A stretch of 64,000 nucleotides of DNA from Segatella hominis (GCF_019249725.2 NZ_CP137559.1:3351001-3415000), one strand, 5' to 3'; counted from the first letter of the stretch, positions 9,225 through 18,444 are shown. Translations and numbers: made by a program. The notes: generated from the sequence alone by a model not told the origin.

Positions 9225-10996
9225 TGAGACGTATATTATTATTCATATTAGCACTTTCTTTTACGCTTTCTCCTTTTGCGCAACATAAAACTACGAGGAA
9301 GAAAGCGACCGTAACTGCTCACAAGAAGGTAGTTCGTAAAACTCCTCAAAAGAAAGTTGTAAGAAGAAAGCCGGTTGCCAGGAAAACAACTCATGCTACC
9401 CCTTCTCAAGCAGAGAGAAAGGCTGCTACCTATAGCAATGCTTCTATCAGAGGATTGCAGGGTCAGCGTGCCAATATCCAAAAGAAAATCAGGGAGCAGG
9501 AACAGGCTCTTCGTAGGAATAAGGAGGATGTGAAGAAACGCTTGCAAGACCTGATGGCTATCAATGGTGAGATAGATCAGCGACAGAAGAATATTGAAGG
9601 TATCCAGAAGGATATTCAGCATATTGAGGGCAATATCGGTATTTTGAATGCTCAGCTCAAGACCTTGGAACAGCAGTTGCAGGACCGTAAAAACAAGTAT
9701 ATCCGCTCGATGAGATATATGAGCCGTCATCATTCGGTACAGGAGAAGCTGATGTTTATTTTTAGTGCCAAGAGTTTGTCACAGATGTATCGCCGCCTGT
9801 CTTTCATCCGTCAATATTCTGCTTTCCAAAAAGCTCAGGGTGAAGCTGTTAAGGCGAAACAAAACCAGGTGAATGACAAGCACAGACAACTGCAGACGGT
9901 CAAGGGTCATAAGAATAATCTGTTGTATAAAGGAAAACAGGAGAAGACTGTACTGGAAGGAAAACAGCAGGAACAGAAAGTGGTAGTTCAGGGACTTCAA
10001 AAGCAACAGAAGACTATTCAGGCTGTTATTGCAGACCAGCGCCAGAAGGATGCTGCCATCAATGCTCAGATTGATCGATTGATAGCACAGGAAGTTGCAA
10101 AAGCCCGTGCCCGTGCTGCAGCTGAGGCTAAACGCAAGGCTGCTGCAGCTGCTGCAGCCAAAAAGCGAGCTGCAGAATTGGCTCGTAAGAAAGCTGCTGC
10201 AGAAGCAGCTGCTCGTGAAAATGCCCGACGAATTGCTGAGGCAAAAGCGCGCGAAGCTGCTGCTGAGGCTGCAAGACGTAAGGCTGCTGAAGAAGCAAGA
10301 TTGGCACAGGAGGCTGCAAAGAAAGCTCAAGAGGAAGCTGCCCGACAAGCTGAGGCTAAAGCAAAGGCGAAGGCTCAGGCTGCTGCTCGTGCTGCTGCAG
10401 AAGCTGCTGCCAGAGCTGCTGCAGAACAGGCTGCCAAACAAGCTGCTGCAGAACAGGCTGCCCGTGAGGCTGAGGCTAATCGTAAGGCTGCCGAGTTGAA
10501 GGCTAAAGCTGATGCTGAGCGCAGTAAGAAGGAAATTGCTGAGGCTAAACAGGATGCGCAGGAAGCGGCTACCCTGAGTACGGTTGACCGTATGTTGAGT
10601 GGTGGTTTCGAGTCTAATCGTGGTCGCTTGCCGATGCCGATTAGCGGCAGTTATCGCATTGTGAGTCATTTCGGACAATATAATGTAGAAGGCTTAAAGG
10701 GCGTCACACTGGATAATAAGGGTATCAATATCTTAGGTAAACCTGGTTGTGTGGCTCGTAGCATTTATGATGGTGAGGTTAGTGCTGTCTTCGGATATGG
10801 AGGAATGTGGAATGTCCTTGTTCGTCATGGTGCTTATATCTCTGTCTATTGTAATTTGAAATCTGTCAGCGTTCATAAGGGACAGCGAGTTTCCACTCGT
10901 CAAGCTTTAGGTGCTGTAGGATCTGATCATATTCTTCAATTCCAGTTGCGTAAGGAAACGGCAAAACTGAATCCTGAAGCTTGGCTTGGAAGATAG
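9224..10996 (+). CDS. EnvC-like murein hydrolase activator (degenerate M23/LytM)
   Basis: A 590-residue exported protein: signal peptide (residues 1-20), a Lys/Arg/Thr-rich basic segment, long coiled coils (about 75-270), an extreme Ala/Lys/Glu/Arg-rich helix (about 285-440), and a C-terminal LytM domain (about 470-590). In the LytM domain the usual zinc motif HxGxD reads KGVTLDNKGIN and the last HxH reads LQFQLRK, so metal ligands are missing. That is the state of EnvC-type proteins, which activate amidases at the septum instead of cutting murein themselves. Start overlaps the preceding stop. A strong terminator follows. Confidence 0.85.
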   Translation: MRRILLFILALSFTLSPFAQHKTTRKKATVTAHKKVVRKTPQKKVVRRKPVARKTTHATPSQAERKAATYSNASIRGLQGQRANIQKKIREQEQALRRNKEDVKKRLQDLMAINGEIDQRQKNIEGIQKDIQHIEGNIGILNAQLKTLEQQLQDRKNKYIRSMRYMSRHHSVQEKLMFIFSAKSLSQMYRRLSFIRQYSAFQKAQGEAVKAKQNQVNDKHRQLQTVKGHKNNLLYKGKQEKTVLEGKQQEQKVVVQGLQKQQKTIQAVIADQRQKDAAINAQIDRLIAQEVAKARARAAAEAKRKAAAAAAAKKRAAELARKKAAAEAAARENARRIAEAKAREAAAEAARRKAAEEARLAQEAAKKAQEEAARQAEAKAKAKAQAAARAAAEAAARAAAEQAAKQAAAEQAAREAEANRKAAELKAKADAERSKKEIAEAKQDAQEAATLSTVDRMLSGGFESNRGRLPMPISGSYRIVSHFGQYNVEGLKGVTLDNKGINILGKPGCVARSIYDGEVSAVFGYGGMWNVLVRHGAYISVYCNLKSVSVHKGQRVSTRQALGAVGSDHILQFQLRKETAKLNPEAWLGR

Positions 10997-11003
10997 AAAA
11001 ATA

Positions 11004-11046
11004 GGGTGGCGGCTAACGAATTGCATAATTTGTTGGCCGCCATCTT
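11004..11046 (+). terminator. Rho-independent terminator after the dut-envC operon
   Basis: GGTGGCGGC...GCCGCCATC stem with a short AT-rich upper stem (ACGAATT/AATTTGT), followed by TTTTTG. Confidence 0.8.
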
Positions 11047-11119
11047 TTTGTTGTTATATATAAGGATTTTTTGTAAGAAACACTTTCTTGAAAACCTGTT
11101 CAAAAGTTCAGATATTTGT

Positions 11120-11131
11120 GCAAACGTTTGC
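11120..11131. promoter_or_regulatory. Perfect 12-bp palindrome, LacI-type operator candidate
   Basis: GCAAACGTTTGC is a perfect palindrome with the ACGT-centred core typical of LacI/GalR family sites. It lies 118 bp before the CBM26 gene; the -7 box of that gene is at 11188-11195. Similar GAAAACGTTTGC words occur twice before the pectate lyase locus. Confidence 0.5.
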
Positions 11132-11187
11132 TCACGAAAAACTTGGGAATTTCTTAATATCTTGCTAATACTTAAGGAATTTATGGA

Positions 11188-11195
11188 TATTTTTG
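11188..11195 (+). promoter_or_regulatory. -7 box of the starch-binding protein gene
   Basis: TATTTTTG followed by C, 42 bp before the ATG. A weak CTTG stands at the -33 position. Confidence 0.45.
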
Positions 11196-11237
11196 CAATC
11201 GGAATAGATTAGTAACTAAATATCTTTAAACTTAATT

Positions 11238-11873
11238 ATGCAAAAGAATTACTTATTATTTAACTTACTTGTCTTGCTTTTTGGCATGACGTTTAATGGC
11301 TTAGTTGTTCAGCCTTCTTCGGCTGCAGCCGTATATGTATGGAATAACAAGGTTAGTCCTGTAATTAAGTATGCTGGTGCATGGAATGATGCTATCAATA
11401 AAAAGTTGCCTCTTGTAGGTAAGAGTGTTTCTGGAAAGAATGTCTTCAAGTGGACTTATGATGGCACCGAGACAACTGCTCCTGCTCAACTCATTTTCTT
11501 GGATGGTAATGGAAATAAGTTAACTGCTGACGTGGAGTTTGTCAACCACGGCTACTATGTTGACGGAACATACAGCAATACTGTGACCAAGGTACATGAA
11601 GATGAGATCGTTGATCCAGAGTATGTTTACTTCGATAACGCTTCCAGCTGGGAGAATGTTTATTGCTATTTCTATAATGGTAAAACATCTTCTTCTGTAT
11701 GGCCAGGTGTAAAGATGACTTACGATGCTTCTGCTTCTCATAATGGTAAGACAGGATGGTATAAGGCAACGATTCCTACAGCATACCTCAATGCTAAGTT
11801 CTTTATCAACGATGGTACTCCTGGTACAGCTATCAATGGCGCAAATGCTTCTGCTGAAAAGGTAGTGAAGTAA
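11238..11873 (+). CDS. Secreted starch-binding (CBM26-like) protein
   Basis: A 211-residue protein with a signal peptide (residues 1-30, ending SSAAA). Two modules follow: residues about 31-110 (VYVWNNK...VFKWTYDGTE...LIFLDGNGNKLT) and about 125-205 (YVYFDNASSWENVYCYFYN...WPGVKMTY...GWYKATIP...FFINDG). The second has the aromatic pattern of CBM26, a family binding alpha-1,4-glucans. No catalytic domain is present, so it would bind but not cut starch; it may be surface-held or secreted. A LacI-type palindrome upstream suggests sugar control. Its 3' end converges with the deacetylase gene. Confidence 0.75.
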   Translation: MQKNYLLFNLLVLLFGMTFNGLVVQPSSAAAVYVWNNKVSPVIKYAGAWNDAINKKLPLVGKSVSGKNVFKWTYDGTETTAPAQLIFLDGNGNKLTADVEFVNHGYYVDGTYSNTVTKVHEDEIVDPEYVYFDNASSWENVYCYFYNGKTSSSVWPGVKMTYDASASHNGKTGWYKATIPTAYLNAKFFINDGTPGTAINGANASAEKVVK

Positions 11874-11909
11874 TTCTGCAGGTAAACATATAATATAGAT
11901 GAATCGAGC

Positions 11910-11950
11910 AGAGCTCTTAGATGGCAGCGCCATCTAAGAGCTCTTTGTAT
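11910..11950. terminator. Terminator hairpin overlapping the 3' end of the deacetylase gene
   Basis: A perfect 16-bp stem (11910-11925 with 11929-11944, 3-nt loop), then TTTGTATTT on the plus strand. Its left arm contains the stop codon of the convergent deacetylase gene (11917-11919), and the rest encodes that protein's last residues. Confidence 0.8.
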
Positions 11951-12978
11951 TTGGCAATAGCATCAGCTATTTCGCTTATTCTGATAAACTCATCTGCGGA
12001 ATGGGAGCGGGAAGACTCTCCTGGTCCCAACTTGAAGGAAGGAAATGGCATCAGAGCCTGGTCGCTAAGGGTAGGACTACCGAAAGGCTTCATTCCCATG
12101 GCTACACATTTCTTAATAAGAGGATGCTCAGGATCAATACGGGATGATTTCAAACGGAAACTGTGAGCCTTTACTTCACTCTTCAAGTGCTGGCAGATAA
12201 AATGATAGACCTCCTCATTGTCATAAAATTCATTGGTGCGGATATCTACCAGCATCGTACACTTGTCTGGAATCACATTGTGCTGAGTACCAGCATTCAC
12301 TACCGTTAATGTCATTTTGGTAGGACCTAAGAACTCGCTTACTTTCTCAAACTTGTAATCACGAATCCAGCGCATATCATCCAGTGCCTCATAGATAGCG
12401 TTTACTCCTTCGTTACGGGCAGCATGGCCGCTCTTTCCATGAGCGATGACATCTAAGACCATTAACCCCTTTTCTGCTACAGCTGGATTCATGCCAGTTG
12501 GCTCACCAACGATGGCGAGGTCTATCTTAGGCAATAGCGGTAGAGCACGGCTGATACCATCTTTGCCCGATACTTCCTCTTCAGCAGAAGCCAGATAAAT
12601 AAGGTTATAGCTCTGTGGCTTCTCTGTAAGCATTCTGAATATCTGTAGTAGTGAGCATAGTCCGCCTCCGCAGTCGTTGCTGCCCAAACCATAAAGAAGG
12701 TCGCCTTCTATGGTAGGAGCATAGGGGTGGCGCTGCCATGAGTCTACAGGTTTTACCGTGTCAATATGTGCATTGAGCAGCAAAGTAGGTTTGCTTTCAT
12801 CAAAGTGCGGGTCAATCACCCAAATATTGTTGGCTTCCCTCTGAGGTTCAAAACCATAACTGCGGATCGTCTGTTCCATGATATCTGCAGCATCCTTTTC
12901 ATTACGGCTTACAGATGGGGTGGCGATGAGCTTCTTCAGCAGCTCAACGGCATCATTGGTGAATTGTTCTTGTGTCAT
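11917..12978 (-). CDS. M20 deacetylase, probable N-succinyl/acetyl-ornithine deacetylase
   Basis: A 353-residue M20 metallopeptidase-family deacylase. Zinc-site motifs are present: LNAHIDTV, GSNDCGGGLCSLL, ASAEEEVSGKDG and VGEPT, with the late HSADEFI histidine. In Bacteroidota the arginine-route member removes the succinyl group from N-succinylornithine; the substrate here (succinyl or acetyl) is inference from lineage. Two adjacent ATGs exist (12981 and 12978); the second is chosen because it sits at a better distance from the AGGGAG site. The 3' end lies inside a terminator hairpin shared with the convergent gene. Confidence 0.85.
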   Translation of the reverse strand: MTQEQFTNDAVELLKKLIATPSVSRNEKDAADIMEQTIRSYGFEPQREANNIWVIDPHFDESKPTLLLNAHIDTVKPVDSWQRHPYAPTIEGDLLYGLGSNDCGGGLCSLLQIFRMLTEKPQSYNLIYLASAEEEVSGKDGISRALPLLPKIDLAIVGEPTGMNPAVAEKGLMVLDVIAHGKSGHAARNEGVNAIYEALDDMRWIRDYKFEKVSEFLGPTKMTLTVVNAGTQHNVIPDKCTMLVDIRTNEFYDNEEVYHFICQHLKSEVKAHSFRLKSSRIDPEHPLIKKCVAMGMKPFGSPTLSDQALMPFPSFKLGPGESSRSHSADEFIRISEIADAIAKYKELLDGAAI

Positions 12979-13008
12979 CATAATCTCCCTCGTTTTTGAA
13001 TTCTGTGG

Positions 13009-13016
13009 CAAAGTTA
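13009..13016 (-). promoter_or_regulatory. -7 box of the deacetylase gene
   Basis: TAACTTTG on the minus strand, about 31 bp before the start codon. Confidence 0.5.
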
Positions 13017-13058
13017 CGAAAAAAAGAGCAGACAAAATGGAAAAAATGCCATTTTTAT

Positions 13059-13090
13059 TTTGTTTTGTCCTCTATTTGCCGTATCTTTGC
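13059..13090 (+). promoter_or_regulatory. Promoter of the acyl-CoA ligase gene
   Basis: TTTG (13059-13062), 19 bp, TATCTTTGC (13082-13090), 24 bp before the ATG. This is a full-consensus Bacteroidota promoter. Confidence 0.7.
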
Positions 13091-13113
13091 ACCCATATAA
13101 ATAACAAAAGCTT

Positions 13114-14922
13114 ATGCAAATCAATAGTCATCTTTCAGTACTGATTCACGACTTGGCTAAAAAGTACGGTGATAAACCAGCGCTTACTTTTAAGAAGTTT
13201 GGCGGTGAACAATGGCAAACTGTTTCGTGGAATCAGTTCTCTCTGAGAGTGAAACAAGTTAGCAATGCATTGCTCAACCTGAACTTGAAGCCTCAGGACA
13301 AGATTGCCGTGTTCTCACAGAACTGTGTACATTATCTATATACTGATTTTGGAGCATACGGAGTGAGAGTTTGTGCTATTCCTTTTTACGCTACGAGTAG
13401 TGAGCAACAAATTCAATATATGGTCAACGATGCCCAAGTGCGTATCCTCTTCGTAGGTGAACAGGAACAGTATGACAAGGCCCATCGTGTTTTTGCGCTT
13501 TGTCCATCTTTGGAGCGCATCGTTATCTTTGATTCCAGTGTACGTATCAGTACTCATGATCCCGCAGCTTTATATTTCAAGGATTTCATCAAGTTGGGTG
13601 AGAATCTTCCTCGCCAGACAGAAGTGGAGGAACTTTATAAGCAGGCCAATATGGATGATTTGGCTGATATCCTCTATACCAGTGGTACTACTGGTGATAG
13701 CAAGGGAGTGATGCTTACATACGGACAGTATCATGCTGCTATTAAGGCGAATGATGAGTGTGTCCCTGTTACAGACAAGGATCGTGTCATCGACTTTCTG
13801 CCTTTCACACATATCTTTGAACGTGCATGGTCTTACCTCTGCTTGAGTGAAGGTGCACGACTTTTTATCAACACTTACCCTCATGAGATACAGGAAAGCA
13901 TGCGAGAGGTTCATCCTACTTGTATGTGTAGTGTGCCTCGATTCTGGGAGAAAGTGTATATTGCTGTGAAGGCTAAGATGGATGAGGCTCCTTCGTTCAA
14001 AAAGAAACTGTTTAATCACGCTTTGGCTGTTGGCCGCAAGCGTAATGTGGAATATCTTGCCAATGGTAAGCGTCCTCCTTTGACGCTTGAACTTGAATAT
14101 AAGGTAGTCAATAAGACTGTCTTGAGCATGGTGCGCAAGCAGTTGGGCTTGGAGAATCCTAATATTTTCCCTACTGCTGGTGCTTACGTGAGTCCTGAAG
14201 TTGAGGAATTCATCCTTTCTGTTGGTATCGGAATGGTGGTAGGTTATGGCTTGACCGAAAGTCTTGCTACGGTTTCCTGTGTTCATCTGGATAAGAAATT
14301 CACCATTGGTTCCGTAGGTCGTCCTATCTCTAATATTCAGATTAAGATAGGTGAAGACAATGAGGTCTTGTTGAAAGGTCCTACTATTACCAAGGGCTAC
14401 TACCATCGTGATACGACAAATGCAAATGCGTTTGACGAGGAGGGTTTCTTCCATACAGGTGATGCCGGCTATATGAAGGACGGAGAGTTGTACCTGACTG
14501 AACGAATCAAGGATCTCTTTAAGACTTCGAACGGTAAGTATATTGCTCCTCAACAGGTAGAATCTCTGCTCTTGGTGGATAAATTCATCGATCAGGTAGC
14601 CGTGATTGCAGACCAGCGTAAGTTCGTTTCAGCCTTGGTTGTGCCGGAGTTCCGATTGGTAGAAGACTGGGCTCGTGAACATCATATTCCTTTCTCTGGA
14701 AGAGAAGAACTTTGTGCCAACGAGAAGGTACAGAAGATGCTGATGGAGCGTGTCAAGATTCTTCAGCAGCATTTGGCTTATTATGAGCAGATCAAACGTA
14801 TTACGCTCTTGCCTCACCATTTCTCTATGGAAGCAGGAGAGTTGACCAATACGCTGAAGATTCGCCGACCAGTTATCAATAAAAACTATAAGGCAGAGAT
14901 AGACAAGATGTATGAAGAGTAA
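13114..14922 (+). CDS. Long-chain-fatty-acid--CoA ligase (AMP-forming)
   Basis: A 602-residue ANL-superfamily enzyme that activates fatty acids to acyl-AMP and then acyl-CoA. Seen: the AMP-binding P-loop YTSGTTGDSKGVMLTY (about residue 189), the core GYGLTES (about 375), the motif FFHTGDAGYMKDGELYLTERIKDLFK (broken here: FHTGD about 448 and ERIKDLFK about 466), and the C-terminal lid. Length and order fit the FadD/FAA type. It supplies acyl-CoA for lipid synthesis or fatty-acid recycling. It is followed after 60 bp by prfB on the same strand. Confidence 0.9.
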   Translation: MQINSHLSVLIHDLAKKYGDKPALTFKKFGGEQWQTVSWNQFSLRVKQVSNALLNLNLKPQDKIAVFSQNCVHYLYTDFGAYGVRVCAIPFYATSSEQQIQYMVNDAQVRILFVGEQEQYDKAHRVFALCPSLERIVIFDSSVRISTHDPAALYFKDFIKLGENLPRQTEVEELYKQANMDDLADILYTSGTTGDSKGVMLTYGQYHAAIKANDECVPVTDKDRVIDFLPFTHIFERAWSYLCLSEGARLFINTYPHEIQESMREVHPTCMCSVPRFWEKVYIAVKAKMDEAPSFKKKLFNHALAVGRKRNVEYLANGKRPPLTLELEYKVVNKTVLSMVRKQLGLENPNIFPTAGAYVSPEVEEFILSVGIGMVVGYGLTESLATVSCVHLDKKFTIGSVGRPISNIQIKIGEDNEVLLKGPTITKGYYHRDTTNANAFDEEGFFHTGDAGYMKDGELYLTERIKDLFKTSNGKYIAPQQVESLLLVDKFIDQVAVIADQRKFVSALVVPEFRLVEDWAREHHIPFSGREELCANEKVQKMLMERVKILQQHLAYYEQIKRITLLPHHFSMEAGELTNTLKIRRPVINKNYKAEIDKMYEE

Positions 14923-14982
14923 CTTCATGGTGAAGTATCGGAAAAAGAAACAGGAAGTTATTTAAAGGATAAGGTAATAAAA

Positions 14983-16104
14983 ATGATAACAGCTGACCAG
15001 TTGAAAGATGTGATGGATCGTGCTGACGCTCTCCATCGTTATCTGAATATAGACCAGAAAAAAGTAGAATTTGAGGAGGAACAGCTCCGCACTCAGGCTC
15101 CTGACTTTTGGGAAGATCCTAAGTATGCTCAGGAGCAGATGAAGAAAGTAAAAGGCATCCAGAAATGGCTGGATGGCTATAAGCAAGTACGTCTCTATGC
15201 TGACGAACTGCAACTTGCTTTCGACTTCTATAAAGATGAGATGGTGACCGAGGAGGAAGTGGATACTGACTATGATAAGGCTATCAAGGCGATAGAAGAT
15301 TTGGAATTGAAGAATATGCTTCGCCAGAAGGAGGACCCTATGGACTGTGTACTCAAGATCAATTCTGGTGCCGGTGGTACGGAGAGTCAGGATTGGGCTT
15401 CGATGTTGATGCGTATGTATATGCGCTGGGCTGAGGCTCATGGATATAAGGTGACCATTACCGACATGCAGGAAGGTGATGAGGCTGGTATCAAGAGCGT
15501 CACCATGACGATTGAAGGTGGCGAGTTTGCATACGGATACTTGAAGAGTGAGAATGGTGTGCACCGTCTGGTGCGTGTATCTCCTTTCAATGCTCAGGGT
15601 AAGCGTATGACCAGTTTCGCCAGTGTCTTCGTTACTCCGCTGGTTGATGATACCATCGAAGTGTATGTAGATCCAGCCAAGTTGTCTTGGGATACATTCC
15701 GTTCCAGTGGAGCGGGTGGTCAGAATGTCAACAAGGTAGAGTCTGGTGTCCGATTGAGATATTGGTACACGGATCCTGATACGGGTGAGGAAGAGGAAAT
15801 CCTTATCGAAAATACTGAGACGCGTGACCAGCCGAAGAACCGTGCCAAGGCATTGTTGCTTTTGAAGAGTCAACTCTACGACCGTGCCATGAAGAAACGT
15901 CTCGAAGCTAAGGCTAAGATAGAGGCTGGTAAGAAAAAGATCGAGTGGGGAAGTCAGATTCGAAGCTATGTCTTCGATGACCGTCGTGTGAAAGACCATC
16001 GTACCAATTATCAGACATCGGATGTTGATGGCGTAATGGATGGTAAGATAGACGGATTTATCAAGGCATACCTGATGGAATTCCCTTCCGAGAATGAAGA
16101 ATAG
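14983..16104 (+). CDS. prfB: Peptide chain release factor 2
   Basis: A 373-residue class-I release factor recognising UAA and UGA. Seen: the RF2 codon-reading SPF tripeptide in RVSPFNAQGKRM and the catalytic GGQ loop in SSGAGGQNVNKVESG, which drives peptidyl-tRNA hydrolysis. The whole protein is in a single frame from ATG 14983; there is no in-frame UGA with the CUU context used for programmed +1 frameshifting in many bacterial prfB genes. So the usual autoregulatory frameshift appears to be absent here. Confidence 0.95.
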   Translation: MITADQLKDVMDRADALHRYLNIDQKKVEFEEEQLRTQAPDFWEDPKYAQEQMKKVKGIQKWLDGYKQVRLYADELQLAFDFYKDEMVTEEEVDTDYDKAIKAIEDLELKNMLRQKEDPMDCVLKINSGAGGTESQDWASMLMRMYMRWAEAHGYKVTITDMQEGDEAGIKSVTMTIEGGEFAYGYLKSENGVHRLVRVSPFNAQGKRMTSFASVFVTPLVDDTIEVYVDPAKLSWDTFRSSGAGGQNVNKVESGVRLRYWYTDPDTGEEEEILIENTETRDQPKNRAKALLLLKSQLYDRAMKKRLEAKAKIEAGKKKIEWGSQIRSYVFDDRRVKDHRTNYQTSDVDGVMDGKIDGFIKAYLMEFPSENEE

Positions 16105-16130
16105 TAATAATAACCTAATATTAAAAGACT

Positions 16131-16280
16131 ATGAGTAGTAATAAAGACTTAAGAAGAGCAAAGCATGCTGCTTATGAGAAGAAGCAGGCTGCGAAAGGTG
16201 AGAAAGTCATCAAGTGGATATTTGGCGTGTTGATAGCTTTGGCTATTATCTTCGCTATTTATGCATCTTCTTTCGCATAA
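16131..16280 (+). CDS. Small single-span membrane protein (49 aa)
   Basis: A short gene running from ATG 16131 to TAA 16278-16280. The product has a charged N-terminal half (KDLRRAKHAAYEKKQAAKG) and one hydrophobic span (IFGVLIALAIIFAIYASSFA minus its first residues), so it is predicted to be a small inner-membrane protein with its basic end in the cytoplasm. It sits 26 bp after prfB and 53 bp before the CYTH gene, probably in one transcript. Function unknown. Confidence 0.65.
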   Translation: MSSNKDLRRAKHAAYEKKQAAKGEKVIKWIFGVLIALAIIFAIYASSFA

Positions 16281-16333
16281 TTTATGAACCGGAAATGGGA
16301 AGTTATTTTTATCTGTGATTTCCTGTTTCTAAT

Positions 16334-16843
16334 ATGGAAACTATGAGTGGATTAGAAATTGAAAGAAAATTCCTCGTAAAGAAGGGCGACGCATATAAAA
16401 GCGCCGCCTTTTCTAATAGCCATATTCAGCAGGGCTATATTCCTGCTGATGGAGCTACCGTGAGGGTACGTACGCGTGATGACAAGGCTTATCTTACGAT
16501 CAAAGGTAAGTCTGTAAATGGAGGAATGACGCGTTATGAGTTTGAAAAGGAAATCACCATGGATGAGGCTCAACATCTCTTGAAACTTTGTAAGGGTGGT
16601 GTCATCGATAAGCGTCGCTATCTGGTGAAGAGTGGTAAGCATACCTTTGAAGTGGATGAGTTCTATGGTGATAACGAAGGTCTTGTCATGGCTGAGGTGG
16701 AACTTAGTGATGAAAAAGAAGCCTACGAGAAACCGGATTTCATCGGAATGGAGGTGACTGGTGATAAGCGCTTCTATAATTCACATTTATTGAATTTCCC
16801 TTTTGTGGTTTGGCGCAATACTCTACCAGAAGAATATCGTTAA
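16334..16843 (+). CDS. CYTH-domain triphosphatase
   Basis: A 169-residue CYTH protein. The signature ExExK appears as LEIERKFLV near the N-terminus, followed by the alternating basic and acidic strands of the tunnel fold (VRVRTRDDKAYLTIKGK, YEFEKEI, KRRYLV, FEVDEFYGDNEGLVMAEVEL). Bacterial members of this size usually hydrolyse inorganic triphosphate or similar triphosphates with divalent metal. The ATG at 16334 is used; an ATG at 16343 is also possible. Confidence 0.85.
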   Translation: METMSGLEIERKFLVKKGDAYKSAAFSNSHIQQGYIPADGATVRVRTRDDKAYLTIKGKSVNGGMTRYEFEKEITMDEAQHLLKLCKGGVIDKRRYLVKSGKHTFEVDEFYGDNEGLVMAEVELSDEKEAYEKPDFIGMEVTGDKRFYNSHLLNFPFVVWRNTLPEEYR

Positions 16844-16974
16844 GGGGTACGGTTTCTGTCGCTTTTTCGGAACAAAAGTGATAAAAAAGTATCTGAAAAG
16901 GCATAAAATTGCAAAAAGTGAACTAATTTGAGATATTTACTTTCGATTTATACGTTTAAATGCGAATTATTTTA

Positions 16975-16983
16975 TAATTTTGC
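16975..16983 (+). promoter_or_regulatory. Promoter -7 box of the first NSS transporter gene
   Basis: TAATTTTGC, 27 bp before the ATG at 17010. This supports that ATG as the start, since the longer frame begins inside the box. Confidence 0.55.
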
Positions 16984-17009
16984 ACTCGTATAAAGAGAAA
17001 GTATTTCAA

Positions 17010-18383
17010 ATGACAGAAAATAGTAGAGGAAGTTTTGGTAGCAAGATTGGTTTGATACTTGCTACGGCTGGTGGTGCTGTTGGACTTGGTAATGTATGGC
17101 GTTTCCCTTACATGGCTGGGCAGGAAGGTGGTGCCGCCTTTATTTTGGTATATATTGGTTGTGTACTCCTGTTGGGTATTCCTTGTATGATATCCGAATT
17201 TATCATCGGTCGTCATGGAGCATCCAATACGGCTCGTGCTTATACCAAAGTGGCCAATGGTAATTCATGGAAATGGATCGGATATCTGGAGGTGCTTACT
17301 GGATTTCTGATCACGGGTTATTATGCAGTTGTATCAGGTTGGTGCTTGCAGTATGTTTATGCCAGCGTCATGGGAGAATTGCATGGTGATCCTGCTTTTG
17401 TGGCTAATTACTTCAAGGATTTCTCTTCAGATCCAATCCGACCTGTCATGTGGACGGTGGTAATTTTCCTGATTTGTCATTTCGTGATTATTCATGGAGT
17501 GAGAGGCGGTATAGAAAAAGCATCTAAGATTATGATGCCTATCCTGTTTATCCTTTTGCTGATTATCGTGGCTGCTGCTTGTCTCCTGCCAGATGCAGGG
17601 AAAGGTGTTGAGTTCCTTTTGAAACCGGACTTCGGTAAGGTTGACAGGGGCGTTTTCTTAGGTGCTTTAGGACAGTCTTTCTATTCCTTAAGTATAGGTA
17701 TGGGCTGTATCTGTACATACGCATCCTATTTTAGCAGACAAACCAATCTCTTCAAATCGGCATTGCAGATCTCGCTCATCGATTTTCTGGTCGCGATTCT
17801 TGCCGGTCTGATGATTTTCCCTGCAGCGTTCTCGGTAGGTGTATCTCCAGATAGTGGTCCTTCTTTGATTTTCATCACTTTGCCGAATGTATTCAATGAG
17901 GCTTTTGCTTCTATTCCTGTTTTGGGATGGATTGTTTCCTTGTTGTTCTATATACTTTTGTCATTGGCTGCACTTACTTCGCTGATGTCATTGCATGAGG
18001 TGAATACTTCTTTCTTCTATGAAGAACTGAAGATAGACCGCAAGAAAGGAGCAGTTATCGTTACGGTTTCCTGTGCAATTATCGGTGCTTTCTGTTCGCT
18101 CTCTTTGGGTGCTACAGATTCATTGACCTTCTTGGGTAAAACCTTGTTTGATTGGTTTGACTTTGTTACAGGACAGATCTTCTTGCCTATAGCCGGTTTC
18201 CTTACCTGCTTGTTCATCGGATGGCATGTACCGAAGAAGTTAGTGAAGGATGAGTTTACCAATTGGGGAACCTTAAAGGGAAATCTTTTTGGTATTTATC
18301 TGTTTTTGGTGCGGTTCGTTTGTCCTATTCTGATTCTCTTGGTGTTCCTGAATCAATTGGGAATCTTGGACGGAATCTTGTAA
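17010..18383 (+). CDS. Sodium-dependent (NSS family) amino-acid-type transporter 1
   Basis: A 457-residue member of the neurotransmitter:sodium symporter family (LeuT fold), with about 11-12 membrane spans. Seen: the family opening RGSFGSKIGLILATAGGAVGLGNVWRFPY (shown only in part: GGAVGLGNVWRFPY), where unwound TM1 binds Na+ and substrate, and the later FSLS-like SFYSLSIGMG in TM6. Substrate is likely an amino acid or related amine; not determinable here. The start at 17010 is chosen from the promoter position. A close paralog follows after 61 bp. Confidence 0.9.
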   Translation: MTENSRGSFGSKIGLILATAGGAVGLGNVWRFPYMAGQEGGAAFILVYIGCVLLLGIPCMISEFIIGRHGASNTARAYTKVANGNSWKWIGYLEVLTGFLITGYYAVVSGWCLQYVYASVMGELHGDPAFVANYFKDFSSDPIRPVMWTVVIFLICHFVIIHGVRGGIEKASKIMMPILFILLLIIVAAACLLPDAGKGVEFLLKPDFGKVDRGVFLGALGQSFYSLSIGMGCICTYASYFSRQTNLFKSALQISLIDFLVAILAGLMIFPAAFSVGVSPDSGPSLIFITLPNVFNEAFASIPVLGWIVSLLFYILLSLAALTSLMSLHEVNTSFFYEELKIDRKKGAVIVTVSCAIIGAFCSLSLGATDSLTFLGKTLFDWFDFVTGQIFLPIAGFLTCLFIGWHVPKKLVKDEFTNWGTLKGNLFGIYLFLVRFVCPILILLVFLNQLGILDGIL

Positions 18384-18444
18384 TTAATAACCCATGAGTA
18401 CTTTACCATGATGAATATGGAGTACTTATTAGAATTCTTTCGAA

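Noticed and set aside
9779-10678. Long antisense frame opposite the EnvC-like gene
   Set aside because: It is a Ser/Leu/Cys-rich mirror of the Ala/Lys/Glu repeats, with no start signal or domain; a shadow of the real gene.
11006-11212. 68-codon frame after the EnvC-like gene
   Set aside because: It starts inside a terminator and runs across the LacI-type palindrome and the next gene's promoter; no signal or domain.
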